64,000 nucleotides of DNA from Phytopythium helicoides. Lineage: Eukaryota; Oomycota; Peronosporomycetes; Pythiales; Pythiaceae. Within the stretch, counting starts at the first letter, position 1; each line of letters opens with the position of its first letter. A program made the position numbers and the translations under genes. A model generated the notes under the pieces. It had not been told where the DNA came from, made no database searches, and saw nothing but the letters and a program-made list of their open reading frames with translations. Positions 10,035-19,469 of this stretch are shown here, one piece after another. The stretch covers positions 248,001 through 312,000 of the forward strand of contig JANFNE010000026.1 of the NCBI GenBank assembly GCA_024867545.1, written 5' to 3'.

Positions 10035-10807
10035 ATGGAGACCGAGGGAGGCGAGTGGGAGATGGTGGCGTCGTTTGTCGGCTGGTCTTGGGAGCGGAGG
10101 GAGGCGGTGGCGATGGAGCGCGAGGGCGGTCGTTGGCGCGAGAGGCTGGAGCTGCGGAGGGAGCGAGAGGCCCGCGCGTGTGTGTGGAGTGCGCGGCGCT
10201 GGCGGCTGCGGTGGCGTCGGACGTGGCGTGGCGCTGTGTGAGTGTGTGAGGCTGCGAGCAGTTGCGGCGGCGGGAGGAGGAGCGTGGGAGTGCGAGGCGA
10301 GCCGCGAGAGCGAGAAGAGAGCGAGAAGAGCGTGAGCGTCCGGCGCGCGTGCGTGTCGCCGTGTGCTGCTGCGTTTGGTTTGCAGCAGGTGGCGCGGCGC
10401 GAGAAGCCACGAGAGCCAAGGCGGGCGGTTGTGGTCCGGTGGTCGGAGGCTGGTGCGGCGTTGGAGATGGTGGAGAAGGATGCGCGGAGGCTCGAGAGTG
10501 GGAGAGTGTGCGTCGCTGGTTGAGGGACGAGAGGGTGGTTGGGGAGGTTGTAGTGGCGCCAGGTCCGCCACTTGGAGGGCGGCTCCAAGTGCGAGTGGAG
10601 CAAGGGTCGGTCGCAGTTCTACACGTAGAGGATGTATCGATGTCTGTGAGAGGTTGAGGAGGGACGAGTAGGACTGCATGGTGGTCATGAAGCAGGAGAG
10701 CGAGAAGGAGTGGCGTGAGCGATTGCAATGCTTGGATGGTCGATGGGATCGGAGGACCAGGCTGCTGCCAAGTGTGTTGTGGTCGTGGATGACGGAGGAG
10801 AGTTAGT
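10035..10807 (+). pseudogene. decayed gene for a basic/acidic coiled-coil protein (METEG...)
   Basis: An ATG at 10035 opens METEGGEWEMV, then Arg/Glu-rich helix (LELRREREAR). The frame breaks at short GT repeats near 10180 and 10235 and continues in other frames as coiled-coil-like stretches (LRRREEERGSARRAARARRE near 10265; KQESEKEWRERLQ near 10690). The same start (ATGGARACCGAGGGA) is found upstream of copy 3 at ~15333, where it is cut off by the reductase-tail duplication, so a gene divergent from the kinase may have been part of the ancestral unit. Strongly purine-rich plus strand. Product unknown; may be only low-complexity DNA. Confidence 0.3.
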
Positions 10808-11309
10808 GGTTGGTGTCGGACAAGTGGGAGTCTCATTCTGGTTCGTTGTGAGGCTGTGGTGGACGAGGTGGGCAGGTAAGGTCGGCGTCATTTGTTAGGA
10901 TGACGATCGGGGCTCCTGTCGTTACTCCGTTGGCGTCGTTCCCAATCGTGGCGGGTATGTCGCCGATCTGGAAGGCACCGACGCCGAGGTAGACTTGCTT
11001 TGGTTTATTCCGACCTCTGTTTACTTAGTCGTTAAGAGGTAGTAGTAGCACATCACAAAAGGAAGATTTGATTCAGATCCTCCTCTTGTGATCCGATCTG
11101 AACGAGACAGAAGAGCGTACTACATCGAAACTCTCATCGCTATAGGATCAAGGGCACCAACATTGGAAAAAGCTTGTACCAGTAAGTTACTAGTGATGGA
11201 ACCGTCACCTAGTTCACTCCTTGCAGTGTGAGTTTCATGGCCATGCATTTGATTCGGTCAACCGAGTCGGTAGAGTCGGAGGAGTCAGCAAAGTAAGTAG
11301 AGTCAGCAT
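10808..11309. other. intergenic, no gene recognised
   Basis: No convincing coding or RNA feature. It contains the 3' flank of copy 3 with several GAGTC repeats just after the stop codon (11260-11300), and a stretch distantly similar to 5460-5690. Confidence 0.4.
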
Positions 11310-14300
11310 CTAATCTTGTGCTGGGTATGCCTCCACAAACTTGGCCACACGACGACGCAAAGCGTACACAGCCATGGTTATTTCCACTGAAGACATCAAG
11401 TCCGTCTTCTTCTCCTTCAGTTTCAAAGTTGCTGTCTCGGCATCCTTCACCAAACAACAGAACACATTCCTGCTACTGCTGCTCTGGACGCCACTGACAT
11501 TCTTCTTGTACATCTTCTCCAGCTCATCCCACAAATCTATGTACATTGAAACTTCACTTCCATTGTCGTGCACCTCACTCAACACAGTCTTCATCGTAGA
11601 GATAACATCGGGAACAAACTCCAAGCGAGGTGATTCAGTAGTAGCCTCATCTTTCTCACTCGCCAGTCTCGACAATTCATCCACCACAGTAGAGATCTTC
11701 ATCCGTTTCTCCGGTTGAAATGCACACATACGATTCACTAGTTCCCACTCAACATCTGTGCAGTGAGAGGGTCTTGGTGGCAATTCACCACGTTTTGCAT
11801 ACACTCTCACAACAACATTATCCACATCTCGCCACGGTAAACTACACTCTTCACATCCCACCACTCGCATCGACTCCACAATACACATACCCAGAGAGTA
11901 CACATCCGACGCAAACGTCAACTCAGGAGCAACTACAAAACACTCCGGAGCCACCCAATGCGACGCAGCTGTGATATGCGTTTCTCCACTTCCACTCGCC
12001 ATTGAACTCAAACCAAAGTCCGTCACCTTCGCCTTCATGTCGCTACCAACCACGATATTGTTGCCTTTCAGATCACCATGAACCACTCCACGAGCATGAA
12101 GGTACTGGACTCCCAACGCAGCCTCATATAGCTTCTGCCACAACTCACCAGGATGTTTCCGTAGATACTCGACCAATGTCCCGTTGGTGGCGTACTCGCA
12201 TACGAAGAATGGTGTGCCTACGTGACATGCGCCGAATAGTTGAATGACGTGAGGGTGACTGAATCCGAACCAGATGTCTACTTCACGTCGGAACATTTTC
12301 ATGGCTTCTTGCTTGTTTGTTAGCTTCTTGAGCTCTTCTGGACTGGTTTCTTTTGACTCAACAACTTGCGACCGGGTGTTGATATCTTCTATGGATATAG
12401 TTTCCATCGAGCTCAAGTTCGACCAAAGTAATGATCCTTCAGAACCACCCATATCCACTTGCTTCACCACCACCTCCGAGTCCAACCACTTCGCTCGGAT
12501 CACACTACCAAAACCACCTGCACCAAGACATTCGTCCTCACGCTTGATCAACTCGTACCAAGGAATGAACCACTCCGGTATCAAACAATCCTCCAACTCA
12601 CTAATCTTGCTTTCGAGAGTTTCCAAAGCCTTCTTCATCACCTCCAGTTGAGTAGATGTGTATTGATGTGTCATCTCCCGTTTCAACATCTCTAGAAATG
12701 CAGCCTTCTCATCATCCGATTCCAACTCGCGCAACAACAGATACACATCCGACACACCAGACACAAACATCTCACGGCGCTGTGCGTCTGTCTGTGCCAT
12801 CTGTGTGACGTTGGTGTCAGGTGGTTGACCCAAGGCTCCCCACAGTGATTGGATGCGTCGATGAAAGGCGTAGATGCTGTTGGTGGTGGCACGCGTGGAC
12901 GATAGTCGCATGGCTAATGTTTGTTGTTCATTCATGGTGATGACTGTATGGAACTGTGTGAGTAGTGTGTGGAATCTTGTGAAGAGTGTGATGTGATGTG
13001 TTGATTGGTGTAGACGGTTGTAGAGTGGTTTAAGCTCGTCAAATGCTTGGTGGTATTGAGGATTGTTGGTGTTGTTCTTCATGTGTGTTTCGACTTTTCG
13101 CCACAGTTCCTTGATCTCACTGAGCTTGTAGGTGTCACGTGTGTATACTGGTTCGTACTCTGGCTCTGATGGGGTGTGACTCAAGCTCTCTTTCAGTGCC
13201 AAACGCTCTAGCTCGTGTACGACGGATTGTAGTTTGATGCGCTTGGAAGGATCTTGAGAGCACATTCGCCACACCAAGTCACGCGCGTCACCTTCGGGAC
13301 ATTCTGGGGCGTACCATGAGTCATTACCTGTCCCTGGAGCCCATTTTAGCTTCTTCAAAAAGTTTATATCCTCGCCACCCCAAGGTTTTTTCCCAGTGGT
13401 AGCCTCCAATATACACATTCCAAATGAATACACTTCCGATGAAAATTGAGAGGATGAACCTTTACCCTTCAAAATCTCAGGAGCCTGCCACAGTATCGAA
13501 CCAACACTTGAAGACGCTCCACTCTTCGCACCACTCAAACCGAAATTGAACAGCCTCGACAAACCATCACTGCCGATCAAAATATTGCTGCAACGAAGAT
13601 CACCGTGAACAAGCCCTCGCTCGTGAAGATACTCCAGACCCAGTGAAGCCTCATACAGATATTTCCACACCCTCCGTGGTTCATCCTCCGGAGTTGACTT
13701 CACATACTCAATCAGCGACCCACCATCTGCATACTCGCAAACGAAGAACTGCAAACCTGGACCAGCTTCACATGCGCCATACATCTTGATCACGTTAGGG
13801 TGTCTTAATTGTTTCCACAGCTTTACTTCTTGTTGGAAGGATGAGTGCGCTGTATCGGGAATGAATAGTTTGACGACGACTTGTGCATCAAGCCATTTGG
13901 CGATGTATTCTCCTCCGAGATAGTTGGTGTCAACTCGTTGTGTGAGTGCTAATTCAGAGGGAGGTATGAACCATGACGACGGCAGCGAATCGGATGAAGA
14001 CGATTCTGGTGTGGTTGGTTGAGGTTGCTTCCGAAGAGGGGTATGACTTTGGATGGTTTCGGGGAGCAACGACTTGAATGGAGAAGGCTTTAGTATCGCT
14101 GGTTGTGAATGCATTAGAAAAGGGGTAAGAATGCGCACAATTTCTTGGTGCCCACGATCGGCAGCGATTCGGATTGCTGACTTTCCGTCTTCGTCCGTGG
14201 CATTCACGTCCGCATCACCTTTTTCCACGAGACAACGAACCACGTTAAGGTGACCTTTTTTAACGGCAACAATCAGTGATGTCGATCCGTCATTCTTCGT

Positions 14301-15203
14301 GGCATTCACGTCCGCTCTCCCTTCTTCCACGAGACAACGAACCATTTCAAGGTGGCCATTGTGAGCGGCATACATCAGCGCTGTCCATCCGTCATTCTTC
14401 GTGGCATTCACGTCCGCTCTGACTTCTTCCACGAGATACCGAACCATGTCAAGGTGATTTTTGTTAGCGGCAAGCATCAGCGCTGTCCAACCGTACTTGT
14501 CGGCGGCATTCACGTCCACGCCAACTTCTTCCACGAGACACCGAGCCACTTCAAGGTGACCATTGTAAGTAGAAATCATCAGCGCTGTCGATCCGTCTTT
14601 GTTTGTGATATTCACTTCCGCTCCGCCTTCGTCCACGAGATACCGAACCACTTCAAGATAGCTTTTGCGAGCGGCGAGCATCAGTGCTGTCCATCCGTCT
14701 ATCTCCGTGACATTCACATTCGCTCTGCCTTCGTCCACGAGATACCGAACCACGTCAAGGTGACCATACGATGCTGCCTTCATCAGCGCTGTCGATCCGT
14801 ATTTGGTCGAGATATTCACGTCCGCGCTGCGTTCTTCCACCAGATACCGAACAACTTCAAGGTGATTGTAGCGAGCGGCATACATCAGCGCTGTCCATCC
14901 GTCTTTCTTCATGGCATTCACGTCCGCTCCGCCCTCTTCCACGAGATACCGAACCACTTCAAGATGACCATTCTGAGCGGCATGCATCAGCGCTGCCTTT
15001 CCCTCTTTGTCCGTGGGATTCACGTCCGCGCCGCCTTCTTTCACGAGACATCGAACCACTTCAAAGCGTGCATCGCGAGCGGCACACATCAATGCTGTCA
15101 TCCCCATCACGTCCGTGACATTCACATCCACTTCCCCGTCGATCAGAGCCTTCACCCGATCGAGATCGCCCGCTCCAGCAGCCTCGACTAGACTCTCCGA
15201 CAT
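11310..15203 (-). CDS. ankyrin repeat - TKL pseudokinase - TKL kinase protein (copy 3)
   Basis: Intronless, 1297 aa, same plan as copy 2 with fewer ankyrin repeats (ten plus a partial one, residues ~8-350, mostly 34 residues long). A Ser/Pro/Thr-rich spacer (~360-405) absent from copy 2 joins them to the first kinase fold (~410-670): HGDLRCSN (~532) present, DFG changed to NFG (LFNFGLSG, ~552), no Gly loop, so likely pseudokinase. Helical middle region ~680-890. Second kinase ~905-1195: LGAGGFGSVIRAKW, VVVK, HGDLKGNN (~1042), TDFGLSS and APE intact. Its 5' flank to about 15350 matches that of copy 2. A candidate oomycete initiator lies ~170 bp upstream. Closest relative of copy 2; recent tandem duplication inferred. 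Confidence 0.9.
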   Translation of the reverse strand: MSESLVEAAGAGDLDRVKALIDGEVDVNVTDVMGMTALMCAARDARFEVVRCLVKEGGADVNPTDKEGKAALMHAAQNGHLEVVRYLVEEGGADVNAMKKDGWTALMYAARYNHLEVVRYLVEERSADVNISTKYGSTALMKAASYGHLDVVRYLVDEGRANVNVTEIDGWTALMLAARKSYLEVVRYLVDEGGAEVNITNKDGSTALMISTYNGHLEVARCLVEEVGVDVNAADKYGWTALMLAANKNHLDMVRYLVEEVRADVNATKNDGWTALMYAAHNGHLEMVRCLVEEGRADVNATKNDGSTSLIVAVKKGHLNVVRCLVEKGDADVNATDEDGKSAIRIAADRGHQEIVRILTPFLMHSQPAILKPSPFKSLLPETIQSHTPLRKQPQPTTPESSSSDSLPSSWFIPPSELALTQRVDTNYLGGEYIAKWLDAQVVVKLFIPDTAHSSFQQEVKLWKQLRHPNVIKMYGACEAGPGLQFFVCEYADGGSLIEYVKSTPEDEPRRVWKYLYEASLGLEYLHERGLVHGDLRCSNILIGSDGLSRLFNFGLSGAKSGASSSVGSILWQAPEILKGKGSSSQFSSEVYSFGMCILEATTGKKPWGGEDINFLKKLKWAPGTGNDSWYAPECPEGDARDLVWRMCSQDPSKRIKLQSVVHELERLALKESLSHTPSEPEYEPVYTRDTYKLSEIKELWRKVETHMKNNTNNPQYHQAFDELKPLYNRLHQSTHHITLFTRFHTLLTQFHTVITMNEQQTLAMRLSSTRATTNSIYAFHRRIQSLWGALGQPPDTNVTQMAQTDAQRREMFVSGVSDVYLLLRELESDDEKAAFLEMLKREMTHQYTSTQLEVMKKALETLESKISELEDCLIPEWFIPWYELIKREDECLGAGGFGSVIRAKWLDSEVVVKQVDMGGSEGSLLWSNLSSMETISIEDINTRSQVVESKETSPEELKKLTNKQEAMKMFRREVDIWFGFSHPHVIQLFGACHVGTPFFVCEYATNGTLVEYLRKHPGELWQKLYEAALGVQYLHARGVVHGDLKGNNIVVGSDMKAKVTDFGLSSMASGSGETHITAASHWVAPECFVVAPELTFASDVYSLGMCIVESMRVVGCEECSLPWRDVDNVVVRVYAKRGELPPRPSHCTDVEWELVNRMCAFQPEKRMKISTVVDELSRLASEKDEATTESPRLEFVPDVISTMKTVLSEVHDNGSEVSMYIDLWDELEKMYKKNVSGVQSSSSRNVFCCLVKDAETATLKLKEKKTDLMSSVEITMAVYALRRRVAKFVEAYPAQD

Positions 15204-15360
15204 CTTCGTCCTCGTCTACTCGCTTCCTTCTTCCCAAGTGAGGACAACGACACCCCCCCCCTCGCCCATCCCCTCAAGATCCTCCGACCTCATGCCACCC
15301 ACTCAACCCACGCACCCTTCACCCACGTCTCCATGGAAACCGAGGGATGCGACCCAACGA

Positions 15361-15731
15361 CAGTGTTGCGGTTGGAATGAGCAAGAGGTTGTGACTAGCA
15401 TGTCATCTATTCCCAAGATAGTTGATCTTTGATTTCCCTCAACGCATTATCAATCACAACCTCTTTCTGCAGCCCTCACAAACAGCAGCTCCAGCACTAC
15501 AGCTCTCCAGCACTACAACTCAAACTCTTCTTCGTGGACATCGAAGTGCGTCGCTCCGAGCTCAGCAATAGCATGCTCAGTCGCCACCTTCAGTGTCTCT
15601 GGGCCGGAGATGAACACCCCAATGCGGTGGTATCCGCCAGTTGAGGTCATAGCTGCTGCTTGGTTGTGCGTCTCAAGTGCACTCTTCAATTCATAGCTCA
15701 CGTTGGGACGCTCTCCAACGACAACCCGGTG
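15361..15731. repeat. segmental duplicate, copy B (FRO 3' end plus flank)
   Basis: Counterpart of 4641-4995; here it is continuous with the full reductase gene, so this is the source copy. It contains a small tandem duplication around CAGCACTACAGCTCTC that copy A lacks. Confidence 0.85.
15365..15382 (-). promoter_or_regulatory. candidate oomycete initiator (Inr) for ankyrin-kinase copy 3
   Basis: The minus strand reads GCTCATTCCAACCGCAAC, which matches the first nine bases of the oomycete start-site element GCTCATTYB followed by a C/A-rich downstream part. It is 170 bp upstream of the ATG at 15203. The duplicate at ~4645-4662 has GCTCACACC, so copy 1 may have lost it. Confidence 0.4.
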
Positions 15732-17777
15732 CTCAGCGATAAGATCCTGAAAAGTGCGGACATCGCTCGATAAATTCCAACCAGCCGCTGAGCCGGAGAC
15801 ACCCAAAGACTCGGAAGAAAACAGTGAGCGATGGCGAGAGCGCTCGGCGACCACAAATACGAATGTGACGAGCGGCACAATGATAAACACTATCGTGATC
15901 TCGACAAAGTTCTGCAGTGGCCATAAGTTCGCGTCTCTCGCTTGAATCTTCGGTCCATATCGGAGCACCGCAAGTACCACGCAGACAACGATGAAGGTTA
16001 CCAGGTACAGCACAGTCTTGAGCAGACTGGATCGTAGCGGTGCGGAAAACGGCAAAGGTGTGGAGTGAGCCACCGATTTGTCGTACTCAGAGCCAGTCAC
16101 GTGAAGATTGCCGACAAGCCTGTCGTGATCAATCAGCCCCTCCAGCTGCTTTTGGTTGGGTTCCTGGGTGAGGAAAAGTCGAATGGAGAAGTAATTCCCC
16201 TGCGGATCGAGCTCTTTGAGACGCAAAAGCAGCGGGTGGATATCCTCTAGGAGAGCGAGCTCGCGGAAAGTAAAGATAAAGTTGACCTTTTGCGTTGGCG
16301 CCTGACCATTGCTGAGCTTGGTGATCATGTCATGTAAGATGGCGAGGAGTGGCGTGACGCCAGTCCCACCAGCCACCAGGCACACTGTCGGATACTTGTC
16401 GTACACTTCAAGCGACGCGCCGTAGTATCCATCCATGTACACGACAGGCAGCACCCCGGTTTCCTTGCAGGTTTCAGCGTACTTGACGAGCTGGGCAGTC
16501 CATTTTCCTTGAACCTTGAGCAGCAGTGTGACTGCATCAGGGCTCGCAGTCGAAGATGTCGTGATCGTGAATGGATGCCACTGCAGCTTGGAGATGGTAG
16601 GGACGTTCAAGTACACATACTGTCCGATGCTGTAGTTCTTGGATCCATCACCCACGCACCTGACGGTAATCTTGACGATATTTTCACCGAGAACGGCGGA
16701 TTCTTTGACAATGACAGGTGTCGAGCCGTTGAAGCTCGAGGTGGTTCGTCCGATGAGGTACATCACAAATGTAGGCAGGATCGCAATGTTGATCGAGTTG
16801 AAATGTAGCACAGAGAAGAGCACAGCGACAGTGAAGAGCTGGTGGACGCTATAGAAAACACTGTACAGCCGCCGTCGCACATACGGGATAGACGTTGCAG
16901 AGATGAGCAGCATCGCAATGAGGGCGATCAGTCCAAGGAAATTCATCCACCCGCTCTTGCCGTCATCGGCAGCATCACAGTCGAAGCACGGGAGCGACAT
17001 CATGACCCACATCTCCATGCGGATATACATCCAGTAGTAGAAGATGGTGTGGAGCAGGGATGTCGCGACCGTCAATACGCCGATCCAGCGGTGGTACTTG
17101 ATGCCGTTAGCGTACGAGATGCCGAGGAGCTCCATCCACGCACTGTCGCGAGTCGAAGGCAAAAAGAGGAACGCCATGTTGAACATGGCAGCGTAGCCCA
17201 TTCCGAGTCCCCAGCAGTCGAGATAGGCGGTGAAGTTTAGCTCGAGAACGCTGTCCCGGTAGTAGATCACGCACGCGTTGTAGTAGTAGTAGAACACGTT
17301 AACGTTGCCACCCAGGAGCACACCAAGAAAGAGAATCTCGCCCCAGCTCCACGGAGAGAGCCAAGTACTAGCGCGTGGCTTGATGCGAAGCGCAGATGTG
17401 GCTTTGATCGCGTAGCCCGAAGCGATTCGGTGCAGGTTGTAGTACCGCAGGAGCTCGAACACGAGTACGGAGAACACGAACGGCAGCACCGCAAAGAGAA
17501 AGAAGTACGTGGGGATGACCATCTCGCTGTGGCCCCCACCGTCCTCCGTGACGCCGAACCAGGCTCCGATCTTGGGGCTGAGCTTCTCGTAACTCGTCGA
17601 GAAGAAGAAGAACTGTGCGAACACGTATACGAACATCGCAGCAGCGATGAAGAGCAAGGCAACTCCGCCAGCAAGCGAACTCTTGCGTGCGTTTGGGGGT
17701 GGAGGACCATGCCGTGTGGCCCCGGCAGGGGACTTGGCAGCAGCGAAGTCCACATCTGGGGTCGGTGATAACGTCAT
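15513..17777 (-). CDS. ferric-chelate reductase / NADPH oxidase-type flavocytochrome (FRO-like)
   Basis: 754 aa, intronless. Transfers electrons from NADPH through FAD and two haems across a membrane, to Fe(III) (or O2 in NOX relatives). An N-terminal multi-span region holds the ferric-reductase core with two haem-ligand pairs: H-x13-H (KYHRW...SLLH, ~228/242) and H-x12-H (SVHQL...SVLH, ~313/326), the same spacing as NOX2. FAD site HPFTITTSS (~402); NADPH site AGGTGVTPLL (~473); C-terminal GVFISGPETL and acidic EEEFEL end. Two extra hydrophobic spans (~585-650) sit inside the NADPH lobe, as in plant FRO proteins, and favour ferric reductase over NOX; no EF-hands. Gene end duplicated at 4777-4995. 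Confidence 0.9.
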   Translation of the reverse strand: MTLSPTPDVDFAAAKSPAGATRHGPPPPNARKSSLAGGVALLFIAAAMFVYVFAQFFFFSTSYEKLSPKIGAWFGVTEDGGGHSEMVIPTYFFLFAVLPFVFSVLVFELLRYYNLHRIASGYAIKATSALRIKPRASTWLSPWSWGEILFLGVLLGGNVNVFYYYYNACVIYYRDSVLELNFTAYLDCWGLGMGYAAMFNMAFLFLPSTRDSAWMELLGISYANGIKYHRWIGVLTVATSLLHTIFYYWMYIRMEMWVMMSLPCFDCDAADDGKSGWMNFLGLIALIAMLLISATSIPYVRRRLYSVFYSVHQLFTVAVLFSVLHFNSINIAILPTFVMYLIGRTTSSFNGSTPVIVKESAVLGENIVKITVRCVGDGSKNYSIGQYVYLNVPTISKLQWHPFTITTSSTASPDAVTLLLKVQGKWTAQLVKYAETCKETGVLPVVYMDGYYGASLEVYDKYPTVCLVAGGTGVTPLLAILHDMITKLSNGQAPTQKVNFIFTFRELALLEDIHPLLLRLKELDPQGNYFSIRLFLTQEPNQKQLEGLIDHDRLVGNLHVTGSEYDKSVAHSTPLPFSAPLRSSLLKTVLYLVTFIVVCVVLAVLRYGPKIQARDANLWPLQNFVEITIVFIIVPLVTFVFVVAERSRHRSLFSSESLGVSGSAAGWNLSSDVRTFQDLIAEHRVVVGERPNVSYELKSALETHNQAAAMTSTGGYHRIGVFISGPETLKVATEHAIAELGATHFDVHEEEFEL

Positions 17778-18654
17778 GGCTGGAAGTTTAGCCTAAGACG
17801 CGAGGCGAGTGACGCGATGCAGTGAGCCGAGCTGGGGAAATCGGGAACTGAGAAGGATCCACGCGGGGCCACACCACCAAAGTCGTGCGCAGTTTATATC
17901 GCTGGTCATGTTTGTGTGGTCGCAAGTAGAGGTGGAGCTAGTCATTTGGAGCGATGAGAGATCGGCGGGGCAGTTGTTGACAGCGCTCAGTGCGCAACGC
18001 TGGACACGCGCAATTCAACAATTGCGAACTCATCCCAGTCACTTCGTGAGCCAGTCGGTTCAGCCGATCAGTGGACACAAGCTCTCGCTGCACTTTACCA
18101 GTCGAGAGCAACGGCAATCCACTCGAGGCTTCCCGACAAGTGAGCCACTGCGGACTCTGGCCGTCTCGCGAGCAGCTGATGCGGGGAAGGTCGCCGACCA
18201 GAGGGTGCAGACCACGACACCACAGCTGGATCGGCTCGGTTGAACTCGAAAATCCCCAGCTCCTTCAGCTTCTCCATGGCGAGGAGTGCAATACGTACCC
18301 GACCGACACGTCGACCAGATGCACCAACGCCGCTGCCACCTCGCCGAGCTCTCTTCTCCATACCACGAAGTCCGTAGCCATCAAGTCGATTAAGTCGATC
18401 GGCGCTCTTGGGTGGCAGTGTCACGCGTTTTCTCGACCAAGTCGACCAACCGCCTTGAGCTCCGCCTCCTCCATCCACCCGTCAGCGTCTGGCATCCCCC
18501 TGCATGCAGCACTTCTTTCGCCCTCGTCCATCGTCGCAAACAGTCCGCAGTTGAAGCCACGCCGTGCGCCACGTCACATCCAGAACCGGTTCCATACCGG
18601 TGCGCTCGCCACCTCGAGACTTCTCGCCTCATTCTTGCCGACGCCACGACGCTC
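17778..18654. other. divergent intergenic region (FRO / RING gene)
   Basis: About 880 bp between two divergent genes. The frame of the RING gene stays open back to 18412, but that stretch has no domain and different composition from the GC-rich coding part. Nothing else recognised except the initiator-like site at 18625. Confidence 0.4.
18625..18639 (+). promoter_or_regulatory. Inr-like element of the RING gene
   Basis: CGCCTCATTCTTGCC matches the YTCATTYB core of oomycete initiators and lies 16-30 bp before the ATG at 18655, which supports that start over the upstream in-frame ATG at 18412. Confidence 0.4.
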
Positions 18655-19418
18655 ATGGCGCTGCGAGTGCGCCGCTGGAGCGACGCGGGGCCGCGCGAGG
18701 CCGGCGGCGGCTCCGTCGCCACCGCGACGGCCGCGTCCTCAGCCACCGCCGCGCCCAACTCGGCGCCGTCCGTGACGCTGTCGGTCGTGGACGACGAGGG
18801 CGCGGACGACGAGTGCGTGATCTGCCTGGACGAGCTGACGGGCGGCCGCGCCATCTTCCGCGCCGAGTGCGGCCACCGCTTCCACTTCGCGTGCCTGCTG
18901 GAGAACGTCAACCACGACGAGGCCAACGCGGACAAGTGCCCCATCTGCCGCAAGCCGCAGACCCACTGGCCGGAGCAGACGCGCGGGCTCGTCAAGGCGC
19001 ACCCGTACTGCACCAACTGCGGCAAGCGCGGCGCCGGCGGCCAGTTCTGCGACGGCTGCGGCCAGTCGCTCGCCCACACGCCGACGGCGCAGGAGCGAGC
19101 GAGGGCGGCGGCTGCAGCGGCGGCCGCGCGGTCCAACGTCGTCGTCGAGTGCCCCACCTGCCGCATCCGATGCCTCGTCAGCACGTCGGCGCGCGGCACG
19201 CTGCAGTGCCCCAACGGCCACCTCTTCCAGCTGCGCATGCCGCCCACCAACAACTCGCTGCGCGCGAGTCTCGGCGGAGGAGGCAGCCTTGGAGCCCCGA
19301 GACCTGTCATGAGGCAGTGCCCCACGTGCTACACGCGCGTGCAGATGCCGCCGGCAGCCAGGCTGGGCAGTACATGTGTCCGCACGGACACACGTTCTAC
19401 TACTCGCCCATGCAGTAG
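18655..19418 (+). CDS. RING-finger protein with zinc-ribbon repeats (probable E3 ubiquitin ligase)
   Basis: About 254 aa from the ATG at 18655 (MALRVRRWSDAG). A C3HC4-type RING covers ~42-95 (CVICLDEL...CGHRFHFACL...CPICRKPQ). It is followed by a CTNCGK...CDGCG zinc ribbon (~118-135) and two related CPTC...CPxGH ribbons. RING proteins of this form recruit E2-ubiquitin; substrate unknown. The second CPTC ribbon is cut by a frameshift near 19355-19361: the current frame runs to 19446 with unrelated residues, whereas the next frame restores a second CPHGH motif and ends FYYSPMQ at 19418, matching the first ribbon. I therefore place the end at 19418 and suspect a one-base error. Confidence 0.8.
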
Positions 19419-19469
19419 CGCAGCCAGTGTATTTCGTCTAATATAGCAATGTTCATGAACGCACCTAGA

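Noticed and set aside
9835..10836. 333-codon open frame on the minus strand (and overlapping 229- and 253-codon frames)
   Set aside because: All are low-complexity Ser/Pro/Arg/Thr strings caused by the pyrimidine-rich strand; no domain, and three overlapping frames are open at once, typical of biased composition.
18412..18654. 81-codon N-terminal extension of the RING protein
   Set aside because: No conserved feature, different composition, and an initiator-like element lies inside it close to the ATG at 18655.
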